This document shows, in pieces, positions 1-12,921 of a stretch of DNA of 64,000 bases. The notes beneath the pieces were generated by a model, which searched no databases, was not told where the DNA came from, and saw nothing but the letters and a program-made list of their open reading frames with translations. The stretch comes from Lampris incognitus (Eukaryota > Chordata > Actinopteri > Lampriformes > Lampridae): NCBI RefSeq assembly GCF_029633865.1, contig NC_079213.1, positions 97,077,403 through 97,141,402 on the forward strand, in the 5' to 3' direction. The position numbers were made by a program, and so were the translations under genes. The first letter of the stretch is position 1. Each line of letters begins with the position of its first letter.

Positions 1-1912
1 GTCAACCGTCTCCGACGACACAGGATGCTGGTGATGGGCCCGCTGCTAAATAAAGATGACAGACCAGGCCTTTTGTGAAGACACTTCATCCACAGCTTGT
101 TGCCAGAAGGAGCCGTACCAAATCAAGAAGATAAAACCCCACTTCAGAGGAGCACAAGATCTATAAAATCATCGACAGTCGGTCACCAACGGGCAACTGG
201 CCCAACAACGAACCAACGCGTGTGAACTCGAGCACCCCTTCCCTTTCGGCTGCCATGCAATCGTCCGTTATTTTCACCAAAATCGCTGGCGTTCGAAAGT
301 TCTCCGTGCTTACATAAGGTGACACAAGCCCCATATTGTCGCCGTCAGAGCAATAATCTGCACTGAGTAGGCCTAGCAGGCCCACGAACTGACAATTTCC
401 AATACGCCCCACGCCCTGCTATGAAGCCTCCATTTGGCCAGCGGGGGAGCAGAGGGGAGAGAGCGAGAGAGCGCTGCTATGCAGGAGAAGTCTGACAACA
501 TTGTTTCACACTTAGTGGAGTAATTAACTCAGAGGCAATTAAAAACAAGGTGGAGAGGTGTCGAGGTGACACTGATGCTCAGCCAGCCTATGAAAGCCAA
601 CACTCTTGGCATGCCAAGAGAAAAGAGGAGTGAAGAGAAGATGACTAAATATCGTTGCATTTGTGCTCGTCTGTCATTATGTTCGTCATGTTAACGTCAA
701 TGCAACCGTTACACCGATACTGCTCCTCTGCAGAGCTGGTAGGTTTCTAATAACACAGAAAGAAACTTCTAGCACCGGAGGACACTTAGCTGCACCAAGC
801 AAGTGCCCGGATTAGATATGTCTACAAGATTAGTGTACAATCCCTACAGACCTCTGAAGTGACACATCATTTTGAAACCCATGTATGGCCTTCTAGATTC
901 TTCTGCATTTCGTTGCAATGGAAAAATGCACTGATGCGTGACAAGACTGCCTCCTATTACAGCCAACACTACCGCGCTTCTGATTACGCCATAACCATGC
1001 ATTTCTTTACCTGCCACGATTGATTCTGGTAGGCTTTGGAACTGCAATGGAAAAAGGTTTACAAAAAAATCACTAGCATTAATGACATTATTTAATATCA
1101 CTGTTTCTGCAAGCACAACCCCCCCATGACTCGTCCCTCCCCACTCCCACCTACACCGTGTGCGATCACGGCAAGTGTCAATCGCTTACCATATTTTCTG
1201 CAAAAGACGGAAACGGAAAAATTAAGAGGGGTGAAAACCATTACGTATCTGAGCACAGATATTTTTTTGCTGCTAGATTACAGGCTTGGTGAGGTCTGAC
1301 TGTCAGAAGGAGGACAACCCTTATGCCGTGGCCGCAGCCATGACTTTTATATATATATATATATATAGTCAGAATGAAAATGAAAGTTCTCTTTTTGATA
1401 AACATTATAGTCATGCCGTGTTTCCGCTCTACAGACATATATTTTAAAAAGGACAGCACCATTGACAAACAGGATCAATTCATTTTTGCCACAGACAAAA
1501 AAAAAAAAAACCCCAGATGGGTCCGTATGCTGATCGAACTGATCATCCCTGTGGAGGGAGAGCCGTCTGATTTCATGCACGGCATACATCACAATTCTAA
1601 AAACGTGACATTAGTAACCAATATTTATTTTTTGCCACATCTTTTCTTCTTTTTTTTTTCTTCCTCTTGAGCCAAAGAGGACACATTTCTATGGATGTGT
1701 AAAACCGACTGTATTGACCCGGAACACAACAGATCAATCGACCTCATGCAGGTTTCAATGCGAGACAAAATACGACTGAAGCGAAGCCCTGGGAAATTCA
1801 CATTCTCAGCCACAAAACCTACTCGTTGTTTGATCTTCATGTGTAAAGGTTGAGGCTTCCCAACAACAACACGATTATACACAGCGTAACACTAGTGACA
1901 TGATACTCCGCA

Positions 1913-2079
1913 CGAGAGAGAGAGAGAGCGAGAGAGAGAGAGAGAACAAGACAGTAGAGAGTGTGAAAAGACCCGACGTGTAAACCAGCAATGTTGTTTG
2001 TTGTGATCAGGGGGAAGCTGGCCCGTCGTATCCCGTGCATTTGTGTGTGTGTGATTGTGTGTGTGTGTGTGTGTGTGTT
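1913..2079. repeat. GA and GT microsatellites
   Basis: An imperfect GA dinucleotide run at about 1913-1945 is followed, after roughly 100 bp, by an interrupted GT run at about 2042-2079. Both are simple repeats in the tcf3 intron. Open frames crossing them are artefacts of the repeat. Confidence 0.9.
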
Positions 2080-3765
2080 GGGGGGTGCCAGCAGCTGCAG
2101 AGGTGACAGAGGGGACGCCTGCCTGAGGGTTTGTAGGTTTGGCCGGCTCCCACCTCACAAAACCCTGCCCCTTATATCCCAAACACCCCGCAATTCTCTC
2201 CAATCCTTTCCCCTCCCTCCCGCCCAGCAAAACCCCTCTTGTCTCGCCCCTCCACACATGCTCCGGCCACTGAGAAGGGGAGAAGGACGCCTAATGCAAT
2301 TAGCACCCCTCTGAGCACTTTTGTGTTGATGAATAGAGGTGGTCTGGTGGCCCACTAGGCCACTCTCTGCTGTTCCCGCGCTGCCGGCTCCCACACAACA
2401 CACGCCACCGACATGACGTCATGGGACGGACATTCTGTGTTTCATTCGCTCGTTTCTGTAATCGATCGGTTTCCCGGCCATAATCTTATATCGCCGTGGA
2501 ACCACATGCGACTCTCTAAAACGCACAGAGCAACACCCCAGGGCCATCTTCTAGGTCCGCTTTCCAAAATACAGGAGGCACATCCTGTTAACAAAAAACA
2601 GATGTGAAATCTTAAGGATCAGCATACACCAGTGTCTGAACTTCCATCTCTTCTCTTCCTCACCTAGATAAGACGGCGCGCGACGTCTGCGCTATAACAA
2701 GATACAGATCTACGAGGAAGTCCTGGCCCCGGAATTTGTAGATGCTAGCACTTTGGCTCTCAAGTGCTATAAGGGGGTACCTGGAGTTCTCTGGAAGTTA
2801 AATGTGACAGCTTGAAGTATCGCATTCAAATGGGTGTCAATGACCAAGGGGCACACTTTAGGACTCGGGGAGGGGGGCAGGAATTAACTCCTTGGTGCTA
2901 AGTAATTGCCTGCTCTAACAGAAACAAACAGAATCCTGCCTTCCACAGGCTGATCCCTCTATTCAGCGCACACTCTCTCCTCCATGCAGGCCGCTCGCTG
3001 CATGCTGGGCCAGTTTAAGAGGCTGCAGGCTTGGGGGTGAGGGGCATTGTCTCGGGCTCAGGCCATTTCCTGCAGATCAGTGGGGGGAAGAGCCCTGTGC
3101 CGTGTTGGGGGAGGAGTGTTTTACACTTCAGGGTGGGGGAGTCGTTTCAAGTCCATAAGCCCCTTTTCTCCCTTTGTTCCTCAGTGGCTGAGTTCTCACT
3201 CTGGGGAACGCCGGGGAGTGTGACTCGATTTCACACGGCAGGTTGGCAGGGTGACAGAGGAACGGAGCAACACGACTTACTAATAACATTCAGGGAGAGC
3301 ACAAAGCTCACTCAGAAGCATTCAGGTGTTCAGGAGAGGCAAGCCGACAGCCATTTTGCACTTTCAAATAACTATTAAAAACACGCAGATGTCAAATGAA
3401 AGACAGCCATTGACTAGAGGAATATTGATAAAATTATATTCACTTGGGGCTAAAGGGCTTTTGCATATCAAGTGGATTCTTTTTTTTGTCACAAAATTTT
3501 GCACTATTTAAAAAAAAACAAAAAACAACCTAAAATTCTGTCCATTATTTTGCACAACTCCAAAAAAGTCACCCATTATAAACGTACATGGAGCGGTTTT
3601 GATTTGTGGTGATTTTTCACATCCATCAATAAGCTTTTAGAGACACCCCCCCCCCCCCCCGAGTTCTTGGACCATGATGGCAGATTAAAGAAGGGAGAAA
3701 AATTGGACTAGGTGTGTAAAGACCTTAACTCGAATCAACAAATCTGCTCAGTTTTGGACTGCATG

Positions 3766-3787
3766 TGCACGCGCACGCGCACGCGCA

Positions 3788-3868
<81 letters not shown>
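3766..3868. repeat. CA microsatellite with CACG head
   Basis: About 20 bp of alternating GCAC units lead into roughly 80 bp of pure CA. The alternating purine-pyrimidine character, with GC-rich steps at one end, is the kind of tract that can adopt Z-DNA. It lies inside the tcf3 intron. Confidence 0.95.
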
Positions 3869-3869
<1 letters not shown>

Positions 3870-4413
3870 GCTGTTGAATGCCACCGAATAAAAACTCACA
3901 TCAAAATGACTAGCTCTACACATCTCACAACCAACAGTACACTATACAAAAGTACTCCTCATCCTGCCTTGATAAAATACAGGCATGCTGCGATCCTGGA
4001 ACCAAACATCAAATATTTTGTTTTTGTTTTTTTTTTCTCCCCCTACAGACATTTGCCAATTTCCACCAGCTATAAAATGGGGGATATTATGTTGAATGCA
4101 GTCCATTTCTATTTGATGTGTCCAATAAAGAAACACAAGCTTTCTTGACACACAATTAGTAAATTCTCATTTAGCTGAAAGGCAAACGCAAACACTGCAG
4201 CCTGTGCAACCACAGAACACAGCCTTGTCCATAAACAAGGACGCAAACACAAAAAACAACTGACAGCAAATGCATGAAAAATAACAATAATCAAATTTTG
4301 TGCACAACAAATGCATGATTCACCGAGACTTATTAGATTTAAATGATTAAGCAGGCAATAAAAAGACAACCAGAGGACACTATGTGGGTCCCCCGATGAG
4401 CCGAGAAGCTTAC

Positions 4414-4486
4414 CTGATCCACCAAACTGACTGCTTGCGAGCGTTGTTGGTCTGTTCTTTCCATTGGCCACAGGAGGTGCGAACAT
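4414..4486 (-). CDS. tcf3: tcf3 coding exon 2 (E-protein activation domain 1)
   Basis: The exon reads MFAPPVANGKNRPTTLASSQ then FGGS plus one leftover base, so it ends in phase 1. This matches the E-protein N-terminus; the human TCF3 counterpart runs MFPLPVTNGK...AQFGGSG. The acceptor (CTCTCTCTTGCAG) and donor (CAG|GTAAGC) are strong on the minus strand. It follows the LDFSA end of the previous exon in phase 0. Together the two exons form the AD1 region, which in this family recruits p300/CBP and TAF-type coactivators. TCF4 and TCF12 share this segment; the -QFGGSG end and VANGK favour TCF3, as does the human 19p13.3 location of all three genes. An upstream GT array sits about 50 bp before the acceptor (see findings). 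Confidence 0.92.
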
Positions 4487-4535
4487 CTGCAAGAGAGAGG
4501 GGGACAGATTAGTGACGGAGCACAGGATGGCACAC

Positions 4536-4610
<75 letters not shown>

Positions 4611-6859
4611 CCCATTAATAAGTGAGATCATATCCTTTTGCCTTTTGGGGTTGAGTCTATACAGTTGCTTTGGAAATCACGTTTTCCTCAAGTTTCCTCT
4701 ACGACATAAAACATTTGCTTTAATAAAACATTACAGATTTGTCATTCCAAAATTAAATACACATTTGAAAAATGTGAAACTTATACAGACAAAATATTTA
4801 CAGGTGAAAGTCACAGGTAAAATTGCAATCGTGAGCCCTCTTGAGACCATCTTGGCTCTAATGGCGTCCATAGCTCACCAACAGGACGGCTCTTCCAAAA
4901 ACCACAAGTGTACGGTATAGAAGATACCACACGTTTCAATGACATATTTTCTCTTTTTAAAATCTCAATTTCACTCGTTTACTTCTACCTTTCGTAACGC
5001 TTCATTTAATTGTTTAATACTCGTTTCATAATTGGCCAATTAAAACCGATTCCGCTTCTCAAGTGAGCTCCTCAAAAAAAGGGCTGCAACCATCTCAGCT
5101 CCTTTTTGCACTGAGCAGGGAGAATCTGGAGGTGTGTCCCCCTCCGAAAGATATACAGTGTTGTAGAAATGAATGCCCTCGCACAGCCATATACATTACA
5201 AGAGTGCAAATCCTAACAGGTCAAACTCTTATTGAACCCAACGCCTCGATGTTAGATAGACTGAGGTTAATGTGGTCTGGAGGTCTACTCGGCAACACGC
5301 TCTCGTAATATGTTGCGTCAAACTCCACGATGCCAACCTTTTTTGTATCTAGGCCATCTACAACCACAACGCAATCTGCCAGTCCCAAAACACAAAGCAT
5401 CTACTGATAAATCTCTTACCGGGTTTGTCTTAGTAAAGAGATGCAGAATCTTTTAGTGATCTCTCTTTTCAAAATGTGCCTCGTTTCCGTCACCTCTGTT
5501 GGTAAATATCACAACATGTGTCCGGTTCGTGCCCCGTCTGTGTTGACCGGCTAGCCGACAAATAACAGGGGGCGACATGTGTACAGTGTAAACTTTCTCA
5601 CTCAGCGATCAATGGCTTATTTAGATTGAATATCTGTCGATAGCGAATGGCGACTCATCGCTTCAAGAATCACGAACGCGGCTGACTAAGGATCACCTCC
5701 CACGAAAACGAGAGATCTTTTTTATTTTTCCTGGTTGTTGTGGAGCAAGAAATACAGAGCAATTAATAAAGCGGCAACCGGACAGCCGTGATCCAGTTCA
5801 GTTCATGTCAGTGCTCCACTAACAATGCCCAATGCTTTACTGGACCCATTTGAAATGACTTGGAAATACAGCTGGTGCTGGTGTTCCCCAATCTTACACA
5901 TCACAGGGCTTCAATGACTCGGGCATTGCATTTAAGACCCCCGTATTAATCCACCACAACTGGTCAAAAAGAAACCTCACAGGGCATTAAGTCTGCTGAC
6001 AAACATTTCCTTAATTAGCTGGGAATTACCTTTGGTCCCCAATATACAACACTTATCCATAACGGAGAATTTGCTTTTGCCCGTCTATTCAAGGAACAAC
6101 ACCGCTCCATTGGGCCTATGAGCGATGAAAGTCAATGCAAAGCAACAACAGAAGACTTCAAAACAAACGAGAGCGTGGGTAAACACAAGCCACACAGTGA
6201 CAGAACTCAAACTGCTCTGCAGAGGATGTCAGGAGTATACTTCTGAAAGCATTTCAGCGATAATCAACCACCAAAACCAGGTTTACACAACAACGCGTAA
6301 CAAAACTGCAAAACAAAACTGAAAAAAATAATGCCCCCAAAGGAGAAGAATAGGAAACAGACCCACATTTCCGTGAATAAAGAAGCTGTCTGATCAGCCT
6401 AGATCATAGATCAGAGTTATTTCCCGTACAGCCTAACAACTGTGGGGGGAACGGGGGTGAGTTTCTTCAAGGGAGTAACTCCTGTATCATTTCCAGCTTC
6501 TTGTACATTTATTTAAATAGCACTTATTATGGATAATTGTGACCAGTGTGATGTGGTACATTTTTCTAGCCAACACCTGGCCATCCCTACAGTAAAACTA
6601 TTCAAAAATGTGCTGTAATAGATCTTATAGAAACTAAGCAAGAAAAAAAGGTGGGACTGATGGAAACCGTCTCCAGTTTGTTTTCACCCCTTGCCAGCCG
6701 GATTGCTGTCTCACCTTCTCCTGTTCTCTGTGCCCACTTTCCTGGCTCAGTTCTCCGCCTCACTCGAACCTTGTTTTGACTCTCACCAACTTTTTCCCCC
6801 AATGCCACCCATGTCCCCCTGCCACCCGGACCACCCAGTCTGCAGTTTCACTCTCTTAC
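4487..6859 (-). other. tcf3: tcf3 intron 2
   Basis: Intron between the two recognised tcf3 coding exons, bounded by GTAAGAG at the 5' side and a TTGCAG acceptor at the 3' side. Apart from the dinucleotide array next to the acceptor, I see no exon, RNA gene or recognisable transposon. Short open frames inside it lack splice signals or family resemblance. Confidence 0.85.
4538..4609. repeat. CA microsatellite (UG repeat in the tcf3 transcript)
   Basis: About 35 CA units on the plus strand, read as UG repeats in the tcf3 pre-mRNA, end roughly 52 bp upstream of the exon 4414-4486 acceptor. See findings for the possible splicing consequence. Confidence 0.95.
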
Positions 6860-6959
6860 CGCACTGAAATCCAGGAGGTCGCTGAGTTCCTTGTCTGTTC
6901 CCACTGCAGCCATTCTTTGCTGCTGCTGCTCGTTCATTCCCTTCAGTCTCTAACAAACC
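6860..6959 (-). CDS. tcf3: tcf3 start-codon exon
   Basis: Start codon at 6935-6937, coding to 6860 in 26 codons: [20 protein letters not shown] then LLDFSA. This is the invariant E-protein N-terminus (human TCF3: [23 protein letters not shown]). The LSDLLDFS core is the AD1 LDFS motif that contacts coactivators and, in leukaemic fusions, the KIX domain of CBP. The donor is GCG|GTAAGAG; the acceptor CTCTCTCCTAG leaves 22 bp of 5' untranslated sequence. The protein is a nuclear class I bHLH factor that dimerises with tissue-specific bHLH proteins on E-boxes. The bHLH itself is encoded outside the window. The ATG has G at -3. A Q4 run replaces the QP of the human protein. Confidence 0.95.
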
Positions 6960-8286
6960 CTAGGAGAGAGATTTGTAGACACTGATTTTGATTTGTACTA
7001 TCAATACTTCACACACATTAAATGTGGCTCGCTCTGAAAAAGGTGGAAAACTCAAAACACCTGAACTTCATAAAGGCTAGTCCTCGATCCGTAAGTTGCC
7101 AGCACTATTCTTAAAAGTCGGATGCAACTGGCATTTCGCCCCCAGTTACCAACTCTGTGACGGAGATTAAATTTGAGATTTAAAAGTTAACATTTCCAAG
7201 CAGGGCCCACACAAAGACCTCGCGAGTTTCACTATGTAAAATGTGGAAAATTCATTCACATATGTAGAATGTGAGAGGAGGCCAGAATTATTAGCGTTTT
7301 GACATACAGACAAGCACTATGGGGCTATTAATTAAGTAATGGTGACTCTTCCAGAAACGTCTACTACATTTAACTCAAGACACTTCTTTTCTATCTAGGC
7401 AGTGGAAAAGGCGCCGAAAAGTAATGACAAATGAGCTGCATTATGTAAAATCAAAAGCACGTAACCCCAAAAATTTGTCTTTATCTATGCAGCCCTGACA
7501 AATAATGCAAGTACACGTCGATCATTCGTTGCAACATAAAAGGGAATGCAATACATTTACAATTACAGACATAATTGGGACTATTGTTAGCCGAAGGAAA
7601 TAAGGGGTGGAAGGCAGCGTTAATGACTGTATGCAAACACATCATTACCAAATTACCATATGTCAACTCTGAAGGAACCTTGTCAAATGACACTGCGAGC
7701 ATGAATACTGGATTTACCCTATGTTTTGCATTCCAGCAGAGGCCTGAGGGAGCTCTCTCTGATGCTGAGCGGTGGCCCTGCCTGCCGTACCGGGGACGGG
7801 CAGTGAAGGAAAGGAGGAGGACGAATAGGGGCACTCGGACACCAACAGGTGGTGTGATTTTACGGCCTCTTTTGTAATCCAGCCCTAGCAAAATTTGTTG
7901 TTGCGATAACACAATAAAAGCAAAAGCCTTGCACCGAGTGTTATTTACGAAACCTGAGACGTGAGGAGCGGAAATGATTGCCCTCACCTCGGAGGGGGAC
8001 AGTCTCCGACTTGGAATCGCTTGAACACCGTACAATTATGAAGACAAAAAAAAATGGAGCTGAGCCTAAAAATCCCTTTTCTACATGCAAAAATAAATGT
8101 GCATGGCTGTAAGGTCATCCCATGCAGACAAGGTTCAGTATGGCTGAACTAATCTAACCTAGTGAGAAGGTAAGTTGGTGGTAGGTAAACACAACACATA
8201 GCATGGCGTTAATAAGCTAGGAATACATCTCTTATTGCATTTGCAAAGTTCTGGATAAGGCGTCCAATGGAGAACTTAAAATATAT

Positions 8287-8353
<67 letters not shown>

Positions 8354-8736
8354 CACTGAAACCTAACTGCAGTCACTCAATACTCGGGCACACATCCTCC
8401 AGTTAAACAGAGTATAGTGGAGCTTATTGTAAGAAAATGGCATCTTCGGTTGGATCAATATTTGAAGGAAGCAGATTAAGGGTCTTTGTCACCCCACACA
8501 AGGCAAAGAAGGTAGGTCATCTTACACAAAGAAAGCTGTACTTCCAGTGAAACACACCATTATGTTTTGGAACAAAACGTCACTTGAGCCTCGGTTTTGT
8601 GTGTGTACAAAAAAAAAGAGGCAGAAAAACGACGTTTTGTCAGCGACAGAGTGACTTATGCTCTGAAAACATAAACAGGGACCACCAAATCGATGCGTCT
8701 TCCTATGGGCTCACACTCAAATATATCCAGTAACAA

Positions 8737-8776
<40 letters not shown>

Positions 8777-10651
8777 ACACATTTTGGTCAAAACCCACAA
8801 TCCAGAGCGCCAGGAATCGTGTATTTGTCTGCTGTGTTACGGTCCAATCGAGAAACACAAATCACGTTAGAAGTCCAGCGAATGACTATGTAAAGTTTGT
8901 GTTACCCGCATTATTGCAGCTGTGACAACAGAACAATTCTTGCTCAGTGGGGGGAAGGAAAATAAAAATCAACATTTACAAATCTAGCACAGAAAAGATG
9001 CACAAGGACCGTGTTATATTCCACCTAAAACACCTAAAATAAAGAAGAGATGCAAAAGGACCGTCTTATATAGAATATAATTCCACCTAAAACACCATTT
9101 GTCAAGATCCCAAAACTACTCACATTAGCTCGAGTTAAAAAAAGGGAAGAAAAAGAAAAGGGAATTTAAAGATCTCTGCTACCTCTGGGAATAAACGTCT
9201 CCCTTTGATGATCTCGTAAATTCTGGCTGGGCTGCGACTCTGACAACCCATCCAGGGTTTATTTTGAACCCCTTCAAACACTCTTTCTTTTTTTTACCCA
9301 TAGTTTGATCAAGGAGGACCGGACAGCCCTTCAAGGTGGGTAAAAAAACAAAAACACAAAAACAAATTATCTTTCGACACAAGTGGCACGTACACAAGGC
9401 TACAAACGCGAACGGCTCAAACTTGTCCAAGTAATATTAGGGCTCTTCCCTTTCATCCATCAGGGGAAGTTGTGCATTATGAGGGAGTTCAGTAAAGATG
9501 GTGGGGGTGGGGGCATAAGGAATTTCCTGCCAAATGTGCAATAAAATAAAAGTCTAGCCGGTGACCAGACACTTCCACAAAGGCATGTTTTTAAAAGAGG
9601 GCGACTATCACGTTTTCATAAGAAAAGTTGTTTTTTGTTTTTACGTGTTTTGAGGGCGAAATGAGCCCTGCAACAGAAAGGTATAAAACGGCACAGCAAC
9701 GTTATAAGCGAACGTGAGGGATTAATCTCTCTATGCAGTTATGTCGCCTTCTTCGCCGAGCGAGTGGTTAAAAAAAGAGACAAAACGGGACAAAAGCCGA
9801 ACGGGAATCCTTATAACGCGGTGAAGTCACGTCAAGTCGGGTCTTTTTTTTTTCTTTTTTTTTTTTTTTTTTGCTGAACAAAGGAGTAATTTCCTCCTCT
9901 CCGTGGTCAATGCGGAGACCATCACACACTTGGCTCGCCACCTCAAACCCAGACAAAAACTTGAGCTACATCTCCCCCCCCCCACCCTCGCTTTAAACCA
10001 CACATTCCCGAAAACTTTTCCAAAAAAAAAAATTTTTTGCGAGACGTCAAATTTAATGCCCCCACGAAACATCTCGCGTCCATGCAAAACTTCGTAACCG
10101 AACCAACCAGTGTTAAGTAAATGCTTTTACCTTGCCACTTCGTTGTGTCTGATATCCAGCAGGGAAAAAGGGAAAAAGCGGAGACTCGCAAAGGGAAAAA
10201 AACAAAAAAACAAAAAAAAAAACTTCAAGAGAATTTTCGACCTCAGTGCATGAAACGCATTGGCTCAGGCTGGATTGTCTTTCCTTTTTTTTTCCTTTCT
10301 TTGCTCCGGTATATCTGGTTTTCACACAGCGCCCACGTGTGTGACACTGTTATAAGTCTGTGTGCAAACAATTGTATAATAGTTACTAATCTGGCGTCTT
10401 CCTTTATGTTGTTACAATTGAGATGATTTCATTCTTCTAGTAGACATCTTCACCACCTCCGTCCACATTGTCAGACGCAACAACGTATCCCTCCGCGTAA
10501 AAGTGAGGGCCTCAAAGCCAAGCGGTGTCCGATTTCAAACGCCTTTTGAGAGAGGCTTTTTCCACCCCCACCCCCCCGCGGAAAGAGACGCGTCTTGAAC
10601 AAACTCCACTGACCGTCCGATCGATCCGGCGGTCTTACGGTGAAGACTTAC
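6960..10651 (-). other. tcf3: tcf3 intron 1 (putative)
   Basis: Sequence between the tcf3 start exon and the GC-rich candidate first exon. It contains a pure CA array at 8290-8352, a TA array near 8746-8773 and poly-T/poly-A runs near 9843-9872, with no further exon I can support. The first-intron status depends on the non-coding first exon being correctly placed, which is an inference. Confidence 0.5.
8290..8352. repeat. CA microsatellite
   Basis: About 31 uninterrupted CA units in the first intron of tcf3. No flanking structure. Confidence 0.95.
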
Positions 10652-10960
10652 CGGTCGCTGCCGGGACCGCACTCCTCGAAATACGAGCGCACTTCGGGCA
10701 CTACGTTACCCAGCGGAAAGCTACTGTAAGAAAGTTAGCTGCGACTTACACGGCGAGCTCGGCGAGATGGAGCGATAAATGCGAAGGAGTCTGGCCAATG
10801 GGAGAGCCGTTCGCCGTTGACCGGCACACGCGGGAGCCAGCGGGCCGCCGCCGATCGCAGTCTGGACCCGCCCTCTCCTTTGACGCTCACTTTCCCTGTG
10901 TACCGAGGGAGGCTGGGCTGAGGGGTGGCTTCGGCGTACCGCTGACATCATTTTAATACT
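10652..10960 (-). promoter_or_regulatory. tcf3: Candidate tcf3 CpG promoter and non-coding first exon
   Basis: This block is clearly richer in CpG and G+C than its surroundings. It carries an NF-Y type CCAAT motif (CCAAT on plus at 10795-10799). Two good minus-strand donors are present: CCG|GTAAGT with the last exon base at 10652, and CGT|GTAAGT with the last exon base at 10750. Either could splice to the acceptor of the tcf3 start exon 3.7 kb downstream. No TATA box is evident, as expected for a CpG promoter. Plus-strand frames crossing it show no family resemblance. The transcription start cannot be fixed from sequence alone. Confidence 0.5.
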
Positions 10961-11699
10961 TTGTTTGGTATGTCCTCTTACTCGTAAAATGTTTAAGCGT
11001 GAGATTAGACGCGGTAATGGTGAAATGTGTCGTTTACGATTGCAAAAAAAATTACAATGTCGACCTCGTGTCAGACTCTTTCCACCCATAAAGATGGAAG
11101 CCTGTAGGCCACAGGTGCAGTTTAAAAAAAAGAAGAAAGAAGCTTGTTTGTTGTAAAGTGGCATCAGAGCCGGCGTGTGTACGTTTCGCTTAACATATTT
11201 TTATCTGCATTATCTGACCCGGTCGCCAGGAAGGGAAGGCGCCTTGTTCATGAACTCCTTATCATGACTTTGCAAATCGACCAAACATGTCACACGGTAG
11301 TCCGTCCGTCGCGTGTTGGGGAGCATTCCTGCTCATCCTAACATCACTTCGTTTTCAGTTTCATTTTGCAGGGCCACAATTAATAACTGAAAAAAAAATA
11401 AAAAAAATAAAAATAAACGTTGCACAACTAGAAGCACCTGCTTATAAGCTTTACCTAGCGGCCGACTGCATTGCATCCCAGTTATTTTGGAAAACATGTA
11501 TTAGGCTACTCTTTCTAAAAGAAGCCCTGCCTTCCGGAAAAAAGCAACTTATCTTAACCATCCACGATCCGGCGCGCTCTTGCGTCAGGCGCTTCAATTA
11601 TGTAACGTTATTCTCGCGTCGGCACCGGTTACGTTTTCGGTTTTTTTTCTCTCCGACAACCGTAAGACCAAGAGACCCCTTGTAACTGTTCCTGCTCCG

Positions 11700-11843
<144 letters not shown>

Positions 11844-12689
11844 GAGAGGAGAGGAGGGAAACGGCGGAGCACCGGATCACAGAGCAGGGATCACAACAGA
11901 GAGCATGGATGTGGGGGGAGGGGAGAGGAGAGGAGAGGAGAGGAGGCGGTGACGGAGCGAAATGAGGAGAAAGGGAGAATAGTTGAAACACGCGAGGAGG
12001 AGACCTCCTGGATGACCATTCCAGCTCTGTCAGCGACGCCGGGAGGCTGCAGCCGAGCTAGATAAACAGATTAAAAAGAAAAAATGAACCAATAAACATT
12101 GGAAACGAGCTCCAGTTATGTTGATGATACTGTAATGATTTAAGGTCGACCTGACTCAAGATAAGTGGGGGGGGGGGGTAAACACCCTTTGTTTGGGCTG
12201 TTTTTCAAAATGTACTTGATATCACGTGTAATTGATCTCACGTTAAAAAAAAAAAACTAATTAGCCTCTCAAAAAATGTGGCAGATTTTGTTGTACGTCT
12301 GTCCAGGAGAGTAACGTTCAGATCAAATCTCTCCCCAGTTCTCACTGACAGCAGCCTGTAATGACAACGTCACGTCTACCGTTGTATTACAAACCAGTAT
12401 TTGCTGTGAAATAAAGCAGAAACAATCAAAACGCCGTGACAAGTCATTTAAAGATCAACCGGTGGATTCCCACATGGATCCCTGTAGTCCCCGTGTAGCC
12501 GTAATGTATGCGTGTAGGCCCTACGCCTCGGGAGCAAGGTGTACATCACTCCTTAAAGCTGAGCCACAGAAAAATGCAAATGCTGCACAACAAGGAGGCA
12601 TTATCATAAACCCTGCACTAATGCCTCAATCTGTCTGTTTACACAAAGGTTGCCGAGGGAAGTTGGATTAGGTGTCAATAGGACATATA

Positions 12690-12838
12690 GGTAAATAATC
12701 TGATGGGTGTCCCACGGGGCCTTGGAAAAGCCCCGGCACAGAGCATTAATTAGTCTCATGGACCGTCTTTGGAATGTAATGGGGTTACTGCCCAGAACAA
12801 AACGCACATATGGGCCATAAATACCTTTACAAACACCC

Positions 12839-12840
<2 letters not shown>
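12690..12840. promoter_or_regulatory. Possible conserved non-coding block
   Basis: A compositionally complex, repeat-free block that includes a GCATTAATTAG homeodomain-type core and a CCATAAATA-type element directly before a CA array. It lacks any open frame. The call rests on appearance only; no alignment was possible. Confidence 0.25.
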
Positions 12841-12910
<70 letters not shown>

Positions 12911-12921
12911 CACACACACAC
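12841..12921. repeat. CA microsatellite
   Basis: About 40 CA units with a CAGACAAA interruption near the right end. Confidence 0.95.

Larger units (their letters stand above)
1..4413 (-). other. tcf3: tcf3 intron 3 (partial, runs off left edge)
   Basis: Sequence downstream of the second coding exon of tcf3 on the minus strand. I looked for the next E-protein exon (the segment after QFGGSG, usually containing a GSWG motif) and did not find it, so the rest of the gene probably lies beyond the left edge. The stretch holds a TA run near 1348-1367, a GA run at 1913-1945, a GT run at 2042-2079, an exon-like open block at 2665-2800 (see findings) and a long CA array at 3766-3868. I see nothing else supportable in it. 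Confidence 0.6.

Noticed and set aside
161-412. 83-codon minus-strand frame at the left edge, possible further tcf3 exon
   Set aside because: Its sequence does not resemble any E-protein segment and lacks splice sites at plausible positions.
3735-4148. Open frames of alternating His-Thr or Cys-Val
   Set aside because: They are translations of the CA array. The same applies to frames over the arrays at 4.5, 11.7, 12.8, 19.4, 34.0, 35.7, 41.5 and 62.8 kb.
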